This document shows, piece after piece, positions 1-11,721 of a DNA stretch of 64,000 nt. The translations under genes and the position numbers were made by a program. The stretch is from Trogon surrucura (lineage: Eukaryota > Chordata > Aves > Trogoniformes > Trogonidae): positions 164,246,912 to 164,310,911 of the forward strand of contig CM036617.1 in the NCBI GenBank assembly GCA_020746105.1, in the 5' to 3' direction. Every line of letters starts with the position of its first letter. The first letter of the stretch is position 1. The notes under the pieces were generated by a model. That model was given only the letters and a program-made list of their open reading frames with translations. It did not search any database and was not told where the DNA came from.

Positions 1-642
1 GCTAGGGCAGGGTGTACATCAGGTGCCCCTGTAGGCACCGCACAGCCAGCTGGCGTGGCCGTGAGTTGCCCTGTGGTGTAGCTGGTGGTGGGCAAGGCGA
101 GGGGGGAAAAAAAACACCGCAGCTGAGACAGAGAGCAAGAAACAGAGCATGGGCACTTTGCTCAGTCTCAGCAGCAGCATGTGCTTGTCCTGCCTTGTTA
201 CGTGCTTGCTGTAATAATATTTCCCCTTTAAGGCTGGGCTGAAGTTATTTATACTTGTGGGGTGGTGACAGGAACACAGTGCGGAGCAGGAGCCCTGAAC
301 TGCTCTTACCTGATCTGCAGTGGAGGGGCAGACAGAGGAGGAAGGAAGCTCAGAAAAAAGAGAGGCAGCAAGAGAAGGGAGTCCAAGGGAGGGGAAGAGA
401 AAGCAGGCAGGGCATCCTCAGGGAGGGGTGAAGGAGGAGAGCAGCTGGGGAAACACAAAAAGGGAGAACAGGGGAAGGAGGAAGGAGAGGAGTGAGGAGG
501 GAGAGTCCGCAGGGAAAAGCAAGGGGCACGCTGGCTCCAGGGAGCCAAGGGGCTACAGCATCCAATACCAAGTGTCACCGAGGGTTGCTGAGTGGGTACA
601 GCCAAGTGGAGTGGTTCTCGTGGTCTCCTCCCAGCTCTCAAG
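1..642 (+). other. Region upstream of SH3BP1 coding start, purine-rich
   Basis: No coding exon is recognisable here. From about 320 to 500 the + strand is almost entirely A and G (GAGG/GAAGG-rich), a polypurine tract that leaves misleading open frames on both strands. A TATTTATA-like element sits near 245-252, but nothing shows whether it drives SH3BP1. The bases just before the SH3BP1 ATG could be 5'UTR; the transcription start cannot be placed from sequence alone. In the human order the neighbour on this side is GGA1, and no piece of it is seen. Confidence 0.5.
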
Positions 643-3600
643 ATGATGAAGAGACAGTTTAATCGCATGCGGCAACAGCTGTCCCATCCCAACCTCACCA
701 GCCGGTAAGGACTTCTCCACTACCTGTGTTGGGGGGCTGTGTGGGAGCGGGATACGAGTTCTGGAGGGCTTGTGCTGAGGCTGTGGCCAGGGGAAAGGGG
801 AGAACGACCCTGAGTTTAGAGCATCTTCAGCATAAGCCAAAGGGCTGTGGCTCCCCGGTGCCTTGGTGCTGCTCAGCAGGGACATGATCCCTAAGCTCGG
901 CTACCTCTCCCAGGGCCCATAGGTGCTGCATCCACCTGAAAACAGGCCTTTCCCGACTTTGGCTTCCACAGGATGTGAGGGTAATGGGGAGAGATCTTCC
1001 AGCCACATACCCTTGGTCATACAGTGATCGGGAGGGTGTTGTGAGATGGGACCTACCCTCCCCGCTGAGCTCAGGGTGCCCCGGAGCCAGATGCCCTGCA
1101 CAGCTCTAGCCAGCCTGGTAGAGTGGGTGTCTCGGGATTTCCTTTGATGAGAAAGACCAGGGATCCTCAGAGCACCCATGGAGGACTTAGAGCTTCATAC
1201 AAATCCCTCCAGCCCCATCCTACCTCCACCGCTTCCTTATTTTTGTCTTCAGCTTTCCAAAGCTCTCCCCTTGCAAAATCCAGAACTGAAATTAAAGGGC
1301 TGGGCCCTTCCATCCCAGCCCCCTCAGTCCCTCCTTCCTACAGCCACCTCCGCATGTTCTGCAGCACTGGGAGCCTGAATGGGACGAACCGTGTCCCCTG
1401 GACCACTGAAGTCCTTCAGCCAGCCCAGCAGATCATCCACAGGGAAGCAGCTCCCACATCCTCGTGGCCTCTTGCTCTTCTTGCCTTCCCCAGAGGAGAG
1501 TATGATCCCCTTTTCCATCCCTTGTCCCTCAAGATGTCTTATCTCCATGCCAGGCAGGCAGGAGGTCTCAAGCAGCTCGCAGATCCAAAGAGCAAGCTCT
1601 TCGACCCATTGCAGAGCCTCTCCTCTGTAGACCATGATCTCACGTGATTTTGCTTGCCTTCAGCCAAGCCACCCCCATTTCCTGCAGCTTCATGGCCTTG
1701 GTGGGTGGTGAAAAGAGAAAAGCATGAACTGGGGTAAAAAGAGCAGCATCAAAGGGAATGCAAACAGGGTTCCCAGGACGTAGCAATGGAAGCTGGCTGT
1801 GAAGCGAGGTTTCCTCTGTGAGAGGTGTCAGGGAGGTCCGGTGGTGATGGCAGATAGTGAGTTTTGAATTTGCTTTTGAGTAGAAATTGCTGCAAACTGG
1901 ATATTTTCTCTGTCAGATTCACTCCTAACACCTGCTGCAAAACCCGGCAGAAAGCTGGTTTCATGTAGGCATTTCTGGAGAGGCTGGTGTTGGTCTCAGT
2001 CCCCAACTTGACCTTAACAATATCCTTGCTCTGGCACTGGTGGCCTCACACCTTCTGGCTACCCTATTCTGCAAAGACACATGCCAGGCTCTCTGGATTT
2101 GCCTTCAGGGAAGAGGCAGATGGTCACGGGCAGAAGGTTTCACCAGCAAACATCCCTGCCACAGGCCCCTAGACCTACTGTCTCCAAAAAACTGGCCACA
2201 TCTGGACATTTTGAATGAGGTGCTCAGAGCTGGATGCCCTGTCTAATGGTGTGTCCACCAGCCAGAAAGGTTGGCTGCCTTACCCTGCTCCTGCTGTTCT
2301 TGTCCTCCTGGACTCTTTCTGCCTTGTGTATGAAGGTCCAGGCTATAGTCAGCATCTCCTGCTCCCCAGAGCCCAAAGAGACACAGGTGGGATGCATAAA
2401 GATCTACAGGAGGAGGCTGGGTGGAGGTCACCTCCATCGGCCAAATCAGAGAATTTACAGAATCATTCAGATTGGAAAAGACCTTTAAGGTCGAGTCCAA
2501 CGATTCACCTAGCAAGGCCAGGTCATCACCAGACCATGTCCCTAAGCACCACACCTACATGTCTTTTAAATACCTCTGGGGATGGTGACTCAACCATTTC
2601 CCTGGGCAGCATTTTCCAATGCTTAACAACTCTTTTGGCAAAGAGATTTTTCCTAATGTCCAAACAAAACCTCCCCTGGTGCAACTTGAGGCTGTTTTCT
2701 CTTGTTCTATTGCTTGTTACCTGGGAGAAGAGACCGACCTCCACCTCGCTACAACCTCCTTTCAGGTAGTTGTAGAGAGCAATAAGGTCGACCCTCAGCC
2801 TCAAGGCTAGATGACTCCAGGTCCCTCAACTGCTCTCTCTCCTTCCTCCACAGAGCCCAAGAAGCAACCGAGCTCCTGCCAGAAGATTTGTTGCAGGTGA
2901 GGGGCAGGCTGGGCCAGCTGACGTGTGCCTGCTTGTGCCTGGGTGTGGGAACCTGCCTTGTTCTGCCTGCCATTTGCCCTGCCAGCACATCCAAGTCACG
3001 AGGCTGGGATCAGCCCATGTGCTGGAGGGCAACTCCAGGACCACGGTATTAAGGGAATGGCAAGTTCCTGCCATGGGAAGGGATTCCCCAGCTGTGCTCC
3101 CAGAGGCGTAAATCCTGACCAGGAGCTGTGTTTCTTTTTCCCTGATTGAGGCTGCAGTGGGATGCTGAGCCGGCCACCCACGTCCATAGCTGGGAGAAGG
3201 GGAGATGTCTTTGGGGCGTTCACAGTTGCCACAAAGGGCTTCCCCAGTCCCATCTTTCTGCCCTCAGATCGAGCAGAGGATCGAGCCGGCCAAGCGAGCA
3301 GCTCACACCGTGTCTAAGAGGCTCCAAGCCTGCCTGCAGGGGCAATGTGGCTCTGAGATGGACAAGCGAGTGGTGAGTAGAGTCCTCCCACTGCAGCCCA
3401 CCGAGCTCATCCCAGCTCTGTCCCCCACTAGCAAGGGGGATGCCAGGCCCTTGCTTTGCAGGCTTTGCTGAAAGGTGGCCTAAAGCTGTGCCCAGACCAG
3501 GTCCCATCTCCAGCAGTGGCCACCAACATGTGCCTGAGGAGGGCAAGACAACGCTCTCAACCATCACTAACTTAAGAGACTTCTGAAAGAGAGATGGAGT

Positions 3601-6600
3601 CTTTGCATTGAGTAACCCTCCAAAGGCCTGTTGTCCATGTTCCTTCCCCATGAACCTCTGCCACCTACAGTCCCCTGCGGTGAGGAGCACCACTGGAGGA
3701 GTGGCTGGGCACAGTGGTGGCACCACTTCCTCCTCCTTGGTTTGAACCTGACACACTTTTTACCAGCTAGGGCTCACCAGCCCTCATCTGGGAAGAAAAC
3801 AGCACTTTCCTTAGCCCCACCATGATTTTGTGGGTTCTCTCTTCTTGGCAGCCTGACAAGCCCCAGCTTGGTGTAATTATTTTTGATGATTAAACTGCTC
3901 CATGCATTTGAAGTTTTGTCAGGGCTGGGCTTGATGATGGTCTCCATCAGCATCACAGTCCACCCCAGGGGACTATTTTAGAGAAGACAGCAAGTTTTCT
4001 AACCAACTACAGAGCCTCTGTGCTTTGTTTAGATAAGTGAATCTTAATTTTGGCTGAAGGGACATCCAACGGGCCGTTCCTCAGGCCCCAGGGCCAACAG
4101 GACTGGGTGGGACAGAAGAAGATATGGGGACCCAGCACAGGGCTTGGCCGTTTGCTTCTGTGCCATGGTGGCATATTTCACGGGGAGGGAGCTGCCACAT
4201 GCCAGCTCACCATTTCTTTCCCGAATCCTTGTCTCTGTGCAGAAGAAGCTGCCCTTGATGGCTCTGTCCACAACGATGGCTGAGAGCTTCAAGGAACTGG
4301 ACACAGAGTCCAGCCTTGGGTAAGTGCCGGTGGGAGGAATGGCCAGGGGTGAATGCTGAAAGATGCCAGACCCTGGCAGAGCCACTGTCTTGGTTCAGGG
4401 GCTCCCACAGCCAAGCTGAGCTGTCAAACCCTGACCTCAGAGCAAACATTGGCATTGGAGTGGGAGAGGGGAAAGTCAGCACCATCAACCTCTAATTGCA
4501 AAGGGAGCTGGGCTGTCTCAGGGTCTGGTATGTGTACAGGTACAGCACGAGAGTGTTGGGTCAGAGAGTGGCACGACACCAGCACAGTCATTTCATCTCT
4601 GTCCACGTGCAGGAAAGCCCTGGAGATGGGCTGCTGCATACAGAGCTCGCTGGCCAAAATCCTGGCCGAGTTCGAGATGGCCCTGGAGCGCGATGTCCTG
4701 CAGCCACTCAATAAGCTCAGTGAGGTAGCCCTGGCCACCCTCCTGGCTCCACTCTCCCATTCCACCTCCCCTTCTCTGTCCTCATGCCTCCTCCACTCAT
4801 TCTGGCCACTCTCTTCCCCAGGAGGAGCTTCCCGTCATCCTGAAGCGCAAGAAGACCCTCCAGAAGTTGATTTCTGACTGGAATGCAATCAAGAACCGGT
4901 ATGGGGCACACTGTGGCCAAGAGACCAGGGCGTGTGGGGCACAGTGCCCAGCCAAGTTGGATAAGAGAAGATAATAACTTTCATGGGGAGCAAATATGGC
5001 TGGGTCAAAGTTGAAGAGACAACCCTCTCTGCAGTTGCATCTTGCTCTTGGCTAAGCTGTTGGCTCCATGGTACAGGAGAGAAAGGCAGCACCATAGCCA
5101 AAGGCAGCAAAGTGCCCTGGCACAAGCCAGTGCCACTGAGATCACCCCGCTCCAATTCTTGTGGAGTAGCCCACACCATGCTGGGTTTCTCTGGGAAAGC
5201 AGGGCAGCTGTGGGTCACTGATGGCTTGTTCCACACTGCTCTTCCTTTGGCTGGAGGGAGGAAAGGAGGGGACATCTCAGGAGAGGGGCTTGGGAAGGGT
5301 TCTGAAGAGCCCAGGTGTTTCAATAAGCCTTGCTGAGTGCCCCCCGACCTGACTAGGTTGCACCCTTTGGTGTGGCAGCATCTTTCTCTGAGTGATGGAA
5401 GTGAGAGGTGCTGGCCTAGGAAAACGACCATGGCCCAACACTGGGACTTGGTGTTCCTCTTGTGATTCCCATACCCCTTCTGCACACCCGTCCTACTCTG
5501 TGTCCCTGCACTGAGGCTGTTTGTGTGCCCCTTCTCTCCCACCCCAAAGGCTAAACCAAGTTGCCAAGAGCTCCAGTAACAGCACTGGTGCTGGTGCTGG
5601 CCCAGGGGCATCTTCTGCTGCCAACAAACTGGAGGTCTTGAAGGAAGAGGAGGAGGAGGTGAAGAGAAAGGTGGAGCAATGCAAGGTGAGAATGCCACTC
5701 GCTCTCCCCTGTGGGGCAGCTCCAGGGCTGCAGACCTGCTCCCTCAGCTGCGTCTGAGGTGACCCCATGCTGAGATGGATGCAGCCAGCAGTACATCTCA
5801 CCCTCCACAAGCAAATCGGTCCCTCAAGAAGCAGAAATAGAAAGATGCCCTAAGCTCAAGGAAGAAGAAGGGTAAACAATTCAGAGCATAAGCTGCTGCA
5901 GACAGAAAACTCCAGAGCAGAGAGCTTATAGGGTCCCCTCAGCCTGGGAGCTAGCTGAGCTTGGATCAGTGCTGGGTGGCAAGGGGCTTTCACACCAGCT
6001 CTCTCCAGTTCTGCCCTGTTTCTCTGAAAAGCCCTGTGACTTGTCTGGCAAAGCTCATGGGTAGGCTCACCCACGAGGGGCAAGGACCTCTTGTCCCTGA
6101 GCCACTTGTGCCAGGACCCTGATCATAGGGCAGGTTGCTGCTGCTACCTAAATGCAAGTGATGGGGGCAAGAAGGAATCCCCCTGCAGTCCCAGACTGCC
6201 TCCCCACTGCACTCAGAGACCCTGTCTGGGCGACTCACAGCCCAGACAAGGCGACTTCATGAAGGCATCCCCTCTTCCTCGGGTGCTAGGGAGGAGGTAG
6301 AAGATGGCTCTCCTTTGTGTCTCCCTTCCCAGGATGAGTACATGGCTGACCTCTACCACTTCTCCACCAAAGAAGACAGCTACGCCAGCTACTTCATCAA
6401 AGTAAGTCCTCTGTCACACACCTCCTTAGGGTTTGAACATCTCCTGGGGTGTGTCTGAGCCCAGCCTTGTCTATATCCACACCAAGCCCTCCACCCAGGG
6501 CAAGGCACAGCACAGCACCAGGCACTAAAGCCTAAAGCTGGCCTTGCTCCATGTGCTGTGGGTTAACGCCACCATTACCATCAATTGCGAACAGAGTGGC

Positions 6601-9600
6601 TTGTCCCAATGATCTCCCCTCTCCAATTTGCCCTCTACCCCTCACGATAACCATGGTCCCATGGACCCCAGCAGGTTTCCCTTGCAGCTTCACCCTGTCT
6701 CCTTGTGGATGCAATGTCCTGGGGATGGGGGTCTCTCTGAGAGGAGCCAGTGCCAAACTGAGTGCTGTTTATCTACCTCCTGTCTGGCAGCTGCTGGAAA
6801 TCCAAGCCCAGTACCACCAGCAGTCCCTGGAATCGCTGGACTCTGCTCTGGCAGAACTGAAGGAAAGCAAAGGCCAGACAGGTACCCACTGGCTCTCCAC
6901 ACAGCCTGGGGAGGGCTGCAGCTAAGCCAGGGTGATGCAAGTGTGTCCGGAGAGGCTGGAAAAGGCAGGTTTTCCCTCCATGTGCCTGCTGCTGCCTCCC
7001 ACATCAGGCTGGTTGGTCAGGGACAGTAGCCTGAGGCAGACTGGAGATGCTGCCTGCCTTGCCTCTGCCTCTGCCCAGCCAGGCTTGGCTGGGAGCGACA
7101 TGTCACCCTGGGTAGGTGCCAGATGGCCCCAGTGGTCATGGTCTGTCCCAACATTCACCTCCCTCTTCCAGAGCCCCTCTTGGCTGCAGACACCCCAGTG
7201 GCAGGGTACTACGGTGTGCCCCTAGAGGTACACCTCAAGAGCTTGGGCCGGGAGATCGCACTGCCCATCGAAGCCTGCGTGATGCTGCTGCTGGCCTCTG
7301 GCATGAGGGAGGAGGTAGGTAGTGCTCCTGACCCATCGCTGTCACCCTCCCCCTGAAAATGCAGCCCCCACATCCCATCCCTTTTTGCTTGATCCCCAGG
7401 GACTCTTCCGTCTGGCAGCGAGTGCCTCGGTCCTGAGGAAGCTGAAGAGCAGCTTGGCCAGTGGCTCCAACACCCTGGAGGAGTTCTACTCGGACCCCCA
7501 CGCTGTGGCTGGTGGGTGCTGGTGAGGTGGGGTTGAGGGACCCGATCGGGCAGTCCCTGCCCTCCCCCAGCCACCATCACCCCTAGCGCTCCCTCTCCTC
7601 TCCCAGGTGCACTGAAATCCTACCTGCGGGAGCTGCCCCAGCCTTTGATGACCTTTGAGCTCTACAACGAATGGGTCAAAGTGGCCAGGTATGTCCAGAC
7701 ATCAGGGCAGAAAAGCCTGGTGAGGCTAAGAAAGCCCCCAACCACCTGCCTCCATTCCTCCCAGTACTCGGAGCAGGGCTGCTTGGCCTCATTTGCCATG
7801 TGGGGAAACACGAACACAGTGCCTGGTCTGTCTCATACTTGGCAGAAATCCAGATGGCCCAAAATCCAAGAGAATAGCAGTAAAAATCATGGCAGGACAA
7901 AGGGAAGGGCTGCAGACTTTTTGATTGCAAGAAGAGCTTAGTCTGTGAAGACCCACTTGGCCTCAACGGTGTGAGCCCCATCTCACTTTGGCCTCCTGAT
8001 TTCAGGATGGAAAAGGGTCGCAGAGGAGGCACAGCAAAAATCCTGGGGAGAGGGAGAATGCACCTTTCTGAAGGGCCCATCTCAGCACCAGTGAGCCCCT
8101 CAGTCATGGTGAAATAGGGTGGCTGTTCATGGCAAGGCGGTCCTCGCCCTCAGGCCCAACCACAACCTACAGTTGAATCATATTTAATCCCTCTGAGCCT
8201 TTAGCGTGCAATTTTGTCCTCTGGGGATGCACAGGGCAGCCGACACCGGCCTCTGTCCCTTACACACCATGTCCATCTGTGCCGTAGCAAGCAGGCTGAG
8301 CAATCCCCTGTTCCTTCTTCTCTCTTGCAGCTTAAAAGATGTTGAGAGCCGTGTACAGAGCCTGCGAGACACCTGCAGCTGCCTTCCCCGGGAGAGCTAC
8401 AACAATCTGAGGTGTTCTGCAGGGAGAGGGCTTCTTCAGCAGCAGCTGTTCCCTCCTCAAATTCGTACTTAACCCTCCTCATCTTCCTTTTAACCCACAG
8501 GTATCTGATCAAGTTTCTAGCCAAGCTGGCCGAACACCAGGAGGTGAATAAAATGACCCCCAGCAATATTGCCATCGTGCTGGGCCCAAACCTGCTGTGG
8601 TCAGAGCAGAGCACGGGGTAAGGCCTGGCTCAGAGGGATGGGAGGCAAACGCCACGGGAAAGGCTGATCCGGAAGCCTTCAGGCTGGTCTAAAACTCCTG
8701 CGCCTCTTAGAACCTCAAGTCCTGTCCTTTGTTCCTGAGAGGAACGTCCCCTAGCCAGACACATGTCCTCCTAGCTACTCTGCAAAGCAGCAGAGAAGAG
8801 GCTGAGACCTGGAACACTTGTGACATGGATGGCCTCAAATACCATTGGCCTCCAACACCAAAGCAGGGTTTCCACGACAGGGAAAAAGGGCCACCTCCCT
8901 CTTTAGCATCCCCTTCAGCTGAGCTGTCTCCCCTTCAGGCTCTGTCCTTCAGGAATGAACACCAAAGGGGTTAATGCCCTCAAACTCCTTTTCTGATGCC
9001 TCTCCAACCGCTGTCTTTTCAGAGATCCCATGCAACTGGACTTGGCCTCAGCCTCCTCCATCCAGGTGGTGGCTGTGGTGGAAGCCCTCATCCAGAATGC
9101 AGACAGCCTCTTCCCCGGAGGTAGGGCCAGGGCTTCACTTGTGGGGGACAGAGCCCCGTATGAAGAGGGGAGGAAGGGAAAGGAATATTTTTACACCTCC
9201 AGGAGAAGGGATGCTCCAGTTCTTCAGTGTGGGGTCACTGGGCCAAGCTCTAGGTGGCAAGCTCTCACTCATGGGGTCTCCTCCTTTCCCTCCACGCAGA
9301 GGTAGATTTCAACATTTCGGGTATGTTCACGCCACCCGCGAACAGTGGATTTGGCAAGGCCACTCCTGTGGAAGAGCTGTCCCCTGAGCCCCCTCCAGGT
9401 GTCTCCACCACTTTCCCGGATGAAGAGGCGTAAGTCTGGTGGGAGTTGGTGGCTCTGTCTGTCCCAGCTCTCCTCATGTCCTCCCCACATCCCACCCTAT
9501 GCCATGGGCTGTATCTTCGCCAGAGGGATGCGAGGCATCTTGCAGCCAGGACCACCATGCCTGACTGAAGCCTGACTCACCCCCTTCTCCACACAGCACC

Positions 9601-10555
9601 TTGAGGGACTCCGAGGCCAGGTCGCAGATGGCATCCCCAGTACTGACCAAACCATCTCCTGAAGCCACAGGGCCACCAGCTCTGCAGAAAACTCATGACA
9701 CCGCCTGCAAAGGTTAGGGTGCCCGGGACAGCAGAGTGCTTGGAGACAACACGCCTGCCCTCCACAATGCCATCTCCTCCAGTTTGCCTTCATCCCTCCA
9801 TTCCCTGCACAAAAGGGTGCTGGGGGTGTCCCTGCCACTAGATTAGACAAAGAGTCTCTGGCCAGAACAGCATGGCCAGGATCCAGCCCCTCATTGCATG
9901 CTCCAGGCCCAGCCAAAGTGGGATGGTGGGATGGACATGGTAGTCTTCCAGTGTTGGGTTGAACACCCGTTGTAAAGAGATATCACAGCTCCTGGCCCCT
10001 TTTGAAGGGAAGAGAGTGGAAAAAGCCACCAAAAGATGTCATCTGCTTGGGTCTCCAGTATGGGGGCTGAGCAAGTGGCAGTTTGTCTGTCAATCTGTCT
10101 GCAGCCCCTGCCTGACCCACAGCCAGCACCACAGCACCCTCTGCCCTGGGGAGAGACCCCTGTGCAGAGGACCCCACCCCATCCCATCTTTCCTTCCAGG
10201 CAAGCGCTCAGCTCCCACCCGACCCGTGATGCTGCCACCGCCGGTGGCCCAGCCCCGGAGCACGGCTCCCAGCCCCGCAGCCCCTGAGCGCACAGCCAGC
10301 CCCAAAGCCCGGCCACGACGGATGGCTGGGACACCCAGCCGAGCCCCCTGTGTCCCACCACCACTCCCCCCACAGCCAGCACGCCGCCAGAGCCGAGATG
10401 GCCCGACGTCCCCCAGGCCTTCCACTGGCGAGTCCGACGCAGCGGCACCCACGGACTGTGCCCCGGGAACTACCGATGAGGGGCAGCCACTGCCTGAGGG
10501 AGGAAGGAGCCCAGCAGCCACGTCGCTGCCAGCAGAACAGCCCACGGAGAACTGA
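643..10555 (+). CDS. SH3BP1: SH3 domain-binding protein 1 (BAR-RhoGAP), 18 coding exons, 668 aa
   Basis: GTPase-activating protein for Rac/Cdc42 that works at membranes and cell junctions. Coding exons: 643-704, 2854-2896, 3268-3372, 4243-4319, 4613-4724, 4822-4898, 5550-5685, 6333-6401, 6791-6881, 7172-7314, 7400-7511, 7607-7688, 8331-8411, 8501-8617, 9023-9120, 9300-9429, 9597-9712, 10200-10555. All junctions are GT-AG and the sum (2007 nt) stays in frame. The start [11 protein letters not shown] matches the mammalian N-terminus. Residues about 20-260 form the BAR-type region ([45 protein letters not shown]). RhoGAP spans about 270-460, with arginine finger R309 in GLFRLAA and [18 protein letters not shown]. 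The C-terminus is proline-rich with an SH3-binding run ([15 protein letters not shown]). The family is about 700 aa in human, so this is slightly short, mostly in the low-complexity tail. No defect is seen. Part of intron 1 is a CR1 copy that runs to the exon-2 acceptor. Confidence 0.96.
2446..2840 (-). repeat. CR1 LINE 3'-end fragment in SH3BP1 intron 1
   Basis: On the + strand the segment starts with a degenerate TACAGAATCATTCAGATTGG and continues through the usual reverse-complement CR1 3' region. Diagnostic pieces are a CTCAACCATTTCCCTGGGCAG-like stretch, the AAGAGATTTTTCCTAATGTC stretch and CAGGTAGTTGTAGAGAGCAATAAGG. The minus strand reads as the decayed C-terminus of the CR1 reverse transcriptase ORF. 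It is 5'-truncated. Similarity fades within the pyrimidine tract preceding SH3BP1 exon 2, so the right edge is approximate. Confidence 0.88.
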
Positions 10556-11020
10556 GCAGGGTGGGAGGTGTGGGGGCACTGCAGGACTGGGGAGATTGGG
10601 GTCTAGTCCTTGGGACTCAATGGGTGCTGTGGAAACACCATGAGGGACGGCGCATTCCATCCAGCTCCTCCATCTTGCTCCCTTTGCTTGCGCCATCCGG
10701 GACCCTCCGCCCACCTACCCTTGCTCTCCCACCTCCACGGAGCTTTCCTCCCTGCACAGCCCTGCCTCTGACCGCTCAGGGGCTCGGCTCCTTTCCCAGG
10801 ATCCCCCATCAGGTGCCGTGGGGCGGGAGGGAGCGAGGCAGGGAGGTTCTCAGGCACTGCCTGCAGGCTTTGGGCTGCTCAGCCACAATCCCAGCCCCTT
10901 CCGCCCCATTTTGCCTTTAAACTTGTTGTCCCGGGAACACACAGATATATATACATAAATATATATGTATTGCAACTGATATATATGTATAAATATATAT
11001 ATATATATATATATGTATGG
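10556..11020 (+). other. SH3BP1 3'UTR with AT microsatellite at its end
   Basis: This non-coding stretch follows the SH3BP1 stop. No canonical AATAAA is seen. Weak variant hexamers (CATAAA near 10954, AATATA near 10958) lie in an AT microsatellite at about 10942-11014, which contains two TATATATGTAT blocks, each followed by a GCAACTGA-type sequence. Poly(A) cleavage of SH3BP1 most likely falls in or near this tract. GC content rises sharply just after it, where the PDXP CpG island begins. Confidence 0.5.
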
Positions 11021-11484
11021 CAACTGACTCATTTAAAGAGCAGGTGTGACAGGCAGGTGTGAGCAGGGCACGCTCCGCAGTCCGACGTGAGAGAGGCCGC
11101 CTGCCCGGCAGACTGCAGCCCAGAGGAGGGAAAAGGAGTTTCCCGGGGACGCCAAGGCGGGGAGGCGCGGCTCAGCCCCCGGGGGAAGCGCACCCCCTTC
11201 CTCCGACCGGCGCTGGAGAAAAGTCCGAGGGTTAATGGCACCTCCCGGAGGGCCCGCCAGCCAGCAGGGGGCGCCCCGCCAATGCGCGTTCACCCAGGGA
11301 AGGAGTTGGCTGGGGAAGGAGGCTTTAGCCAATCGGCAAGCGCGCTCAGGCTCCGTCCCCCCTCCTCGCCTCGTCCCTCAGCAGCCAAGAGGGCGGTGTG
11401 GCTGTCAATTTTGGGAGACGGCTCCGCGGCCCCGCCCCTTCCCTTTGAGGGCGGCAGGGCAGCGCCGCTGCCCTCTTGGCGCCC

Positions 11485-11625
11485 TCCCCGCTTCCCATTG
11501 GTGGCGGCGGGAGGGCGAGGGGGCGGTGATTGGCGGAGGGGCGCGGCGATTGGCGGGAGGGGCAGTGGTTGGCGGGAGGGCGGTGATTGGCCGGGAGGGT
11601 GGCGGAGGGGGGCGGTGATTGGCGG
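11485..11625 (+). promoter_or_regulatory. PDXP promoter: array of inverted CCAAT boxes in CpG island
   Basis: ATTGG pentamers (inverted CCAAT) occur at 11497, 11529, 11549, 11586 and 11618, with a GTTGG variant at 11568. From 11529 to 11586 the starts are 18-20 bp apart, because a GGCGGTGATTGGCGGGAGG-like unit is repeated in tandem. A further CCAAT lies at 11329. NF-Y is the known binder of clustered CCAAT boxes in CpG-island promoters. No TATA box is seen. The high-GC region runs from about 11050 into exon 1 of PDXP. Confidence 0.7.
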
Positions 11626-11640
11626 CGGGGCGGGGCGGGA

Positions 11641-11705
11641 CGCGGCGGCCGGCCGGCCGGTCCGTCCGTCCGTCCGTGCATCGGTCGGTCGGTCGGTCGG
11701 TCGGG
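11641..11705 (+). repeat. Tetranucleotide repeat tract before the PDXP start
   Basis: A CCGG run is followed by about four TCCG units, a TGCA interruption and about five or six TCGG units. It ends about 17 bp before the PDXP ATG and so probably lies in the 5'UTR or at the transcription start. The array is pure and CpG-dense, so its length could vary between individuals. Confidence 0.75.
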
Positions 11706-11721
11706 CTGCAGCGGCGGCGGC

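Noticed and set aside
4889..5698. 269-codon minus-strand open frame in SH3BP1
   Set aside because: It is antisense to SH3BP1 intron 6 and exon 7 with no recognisable domain.
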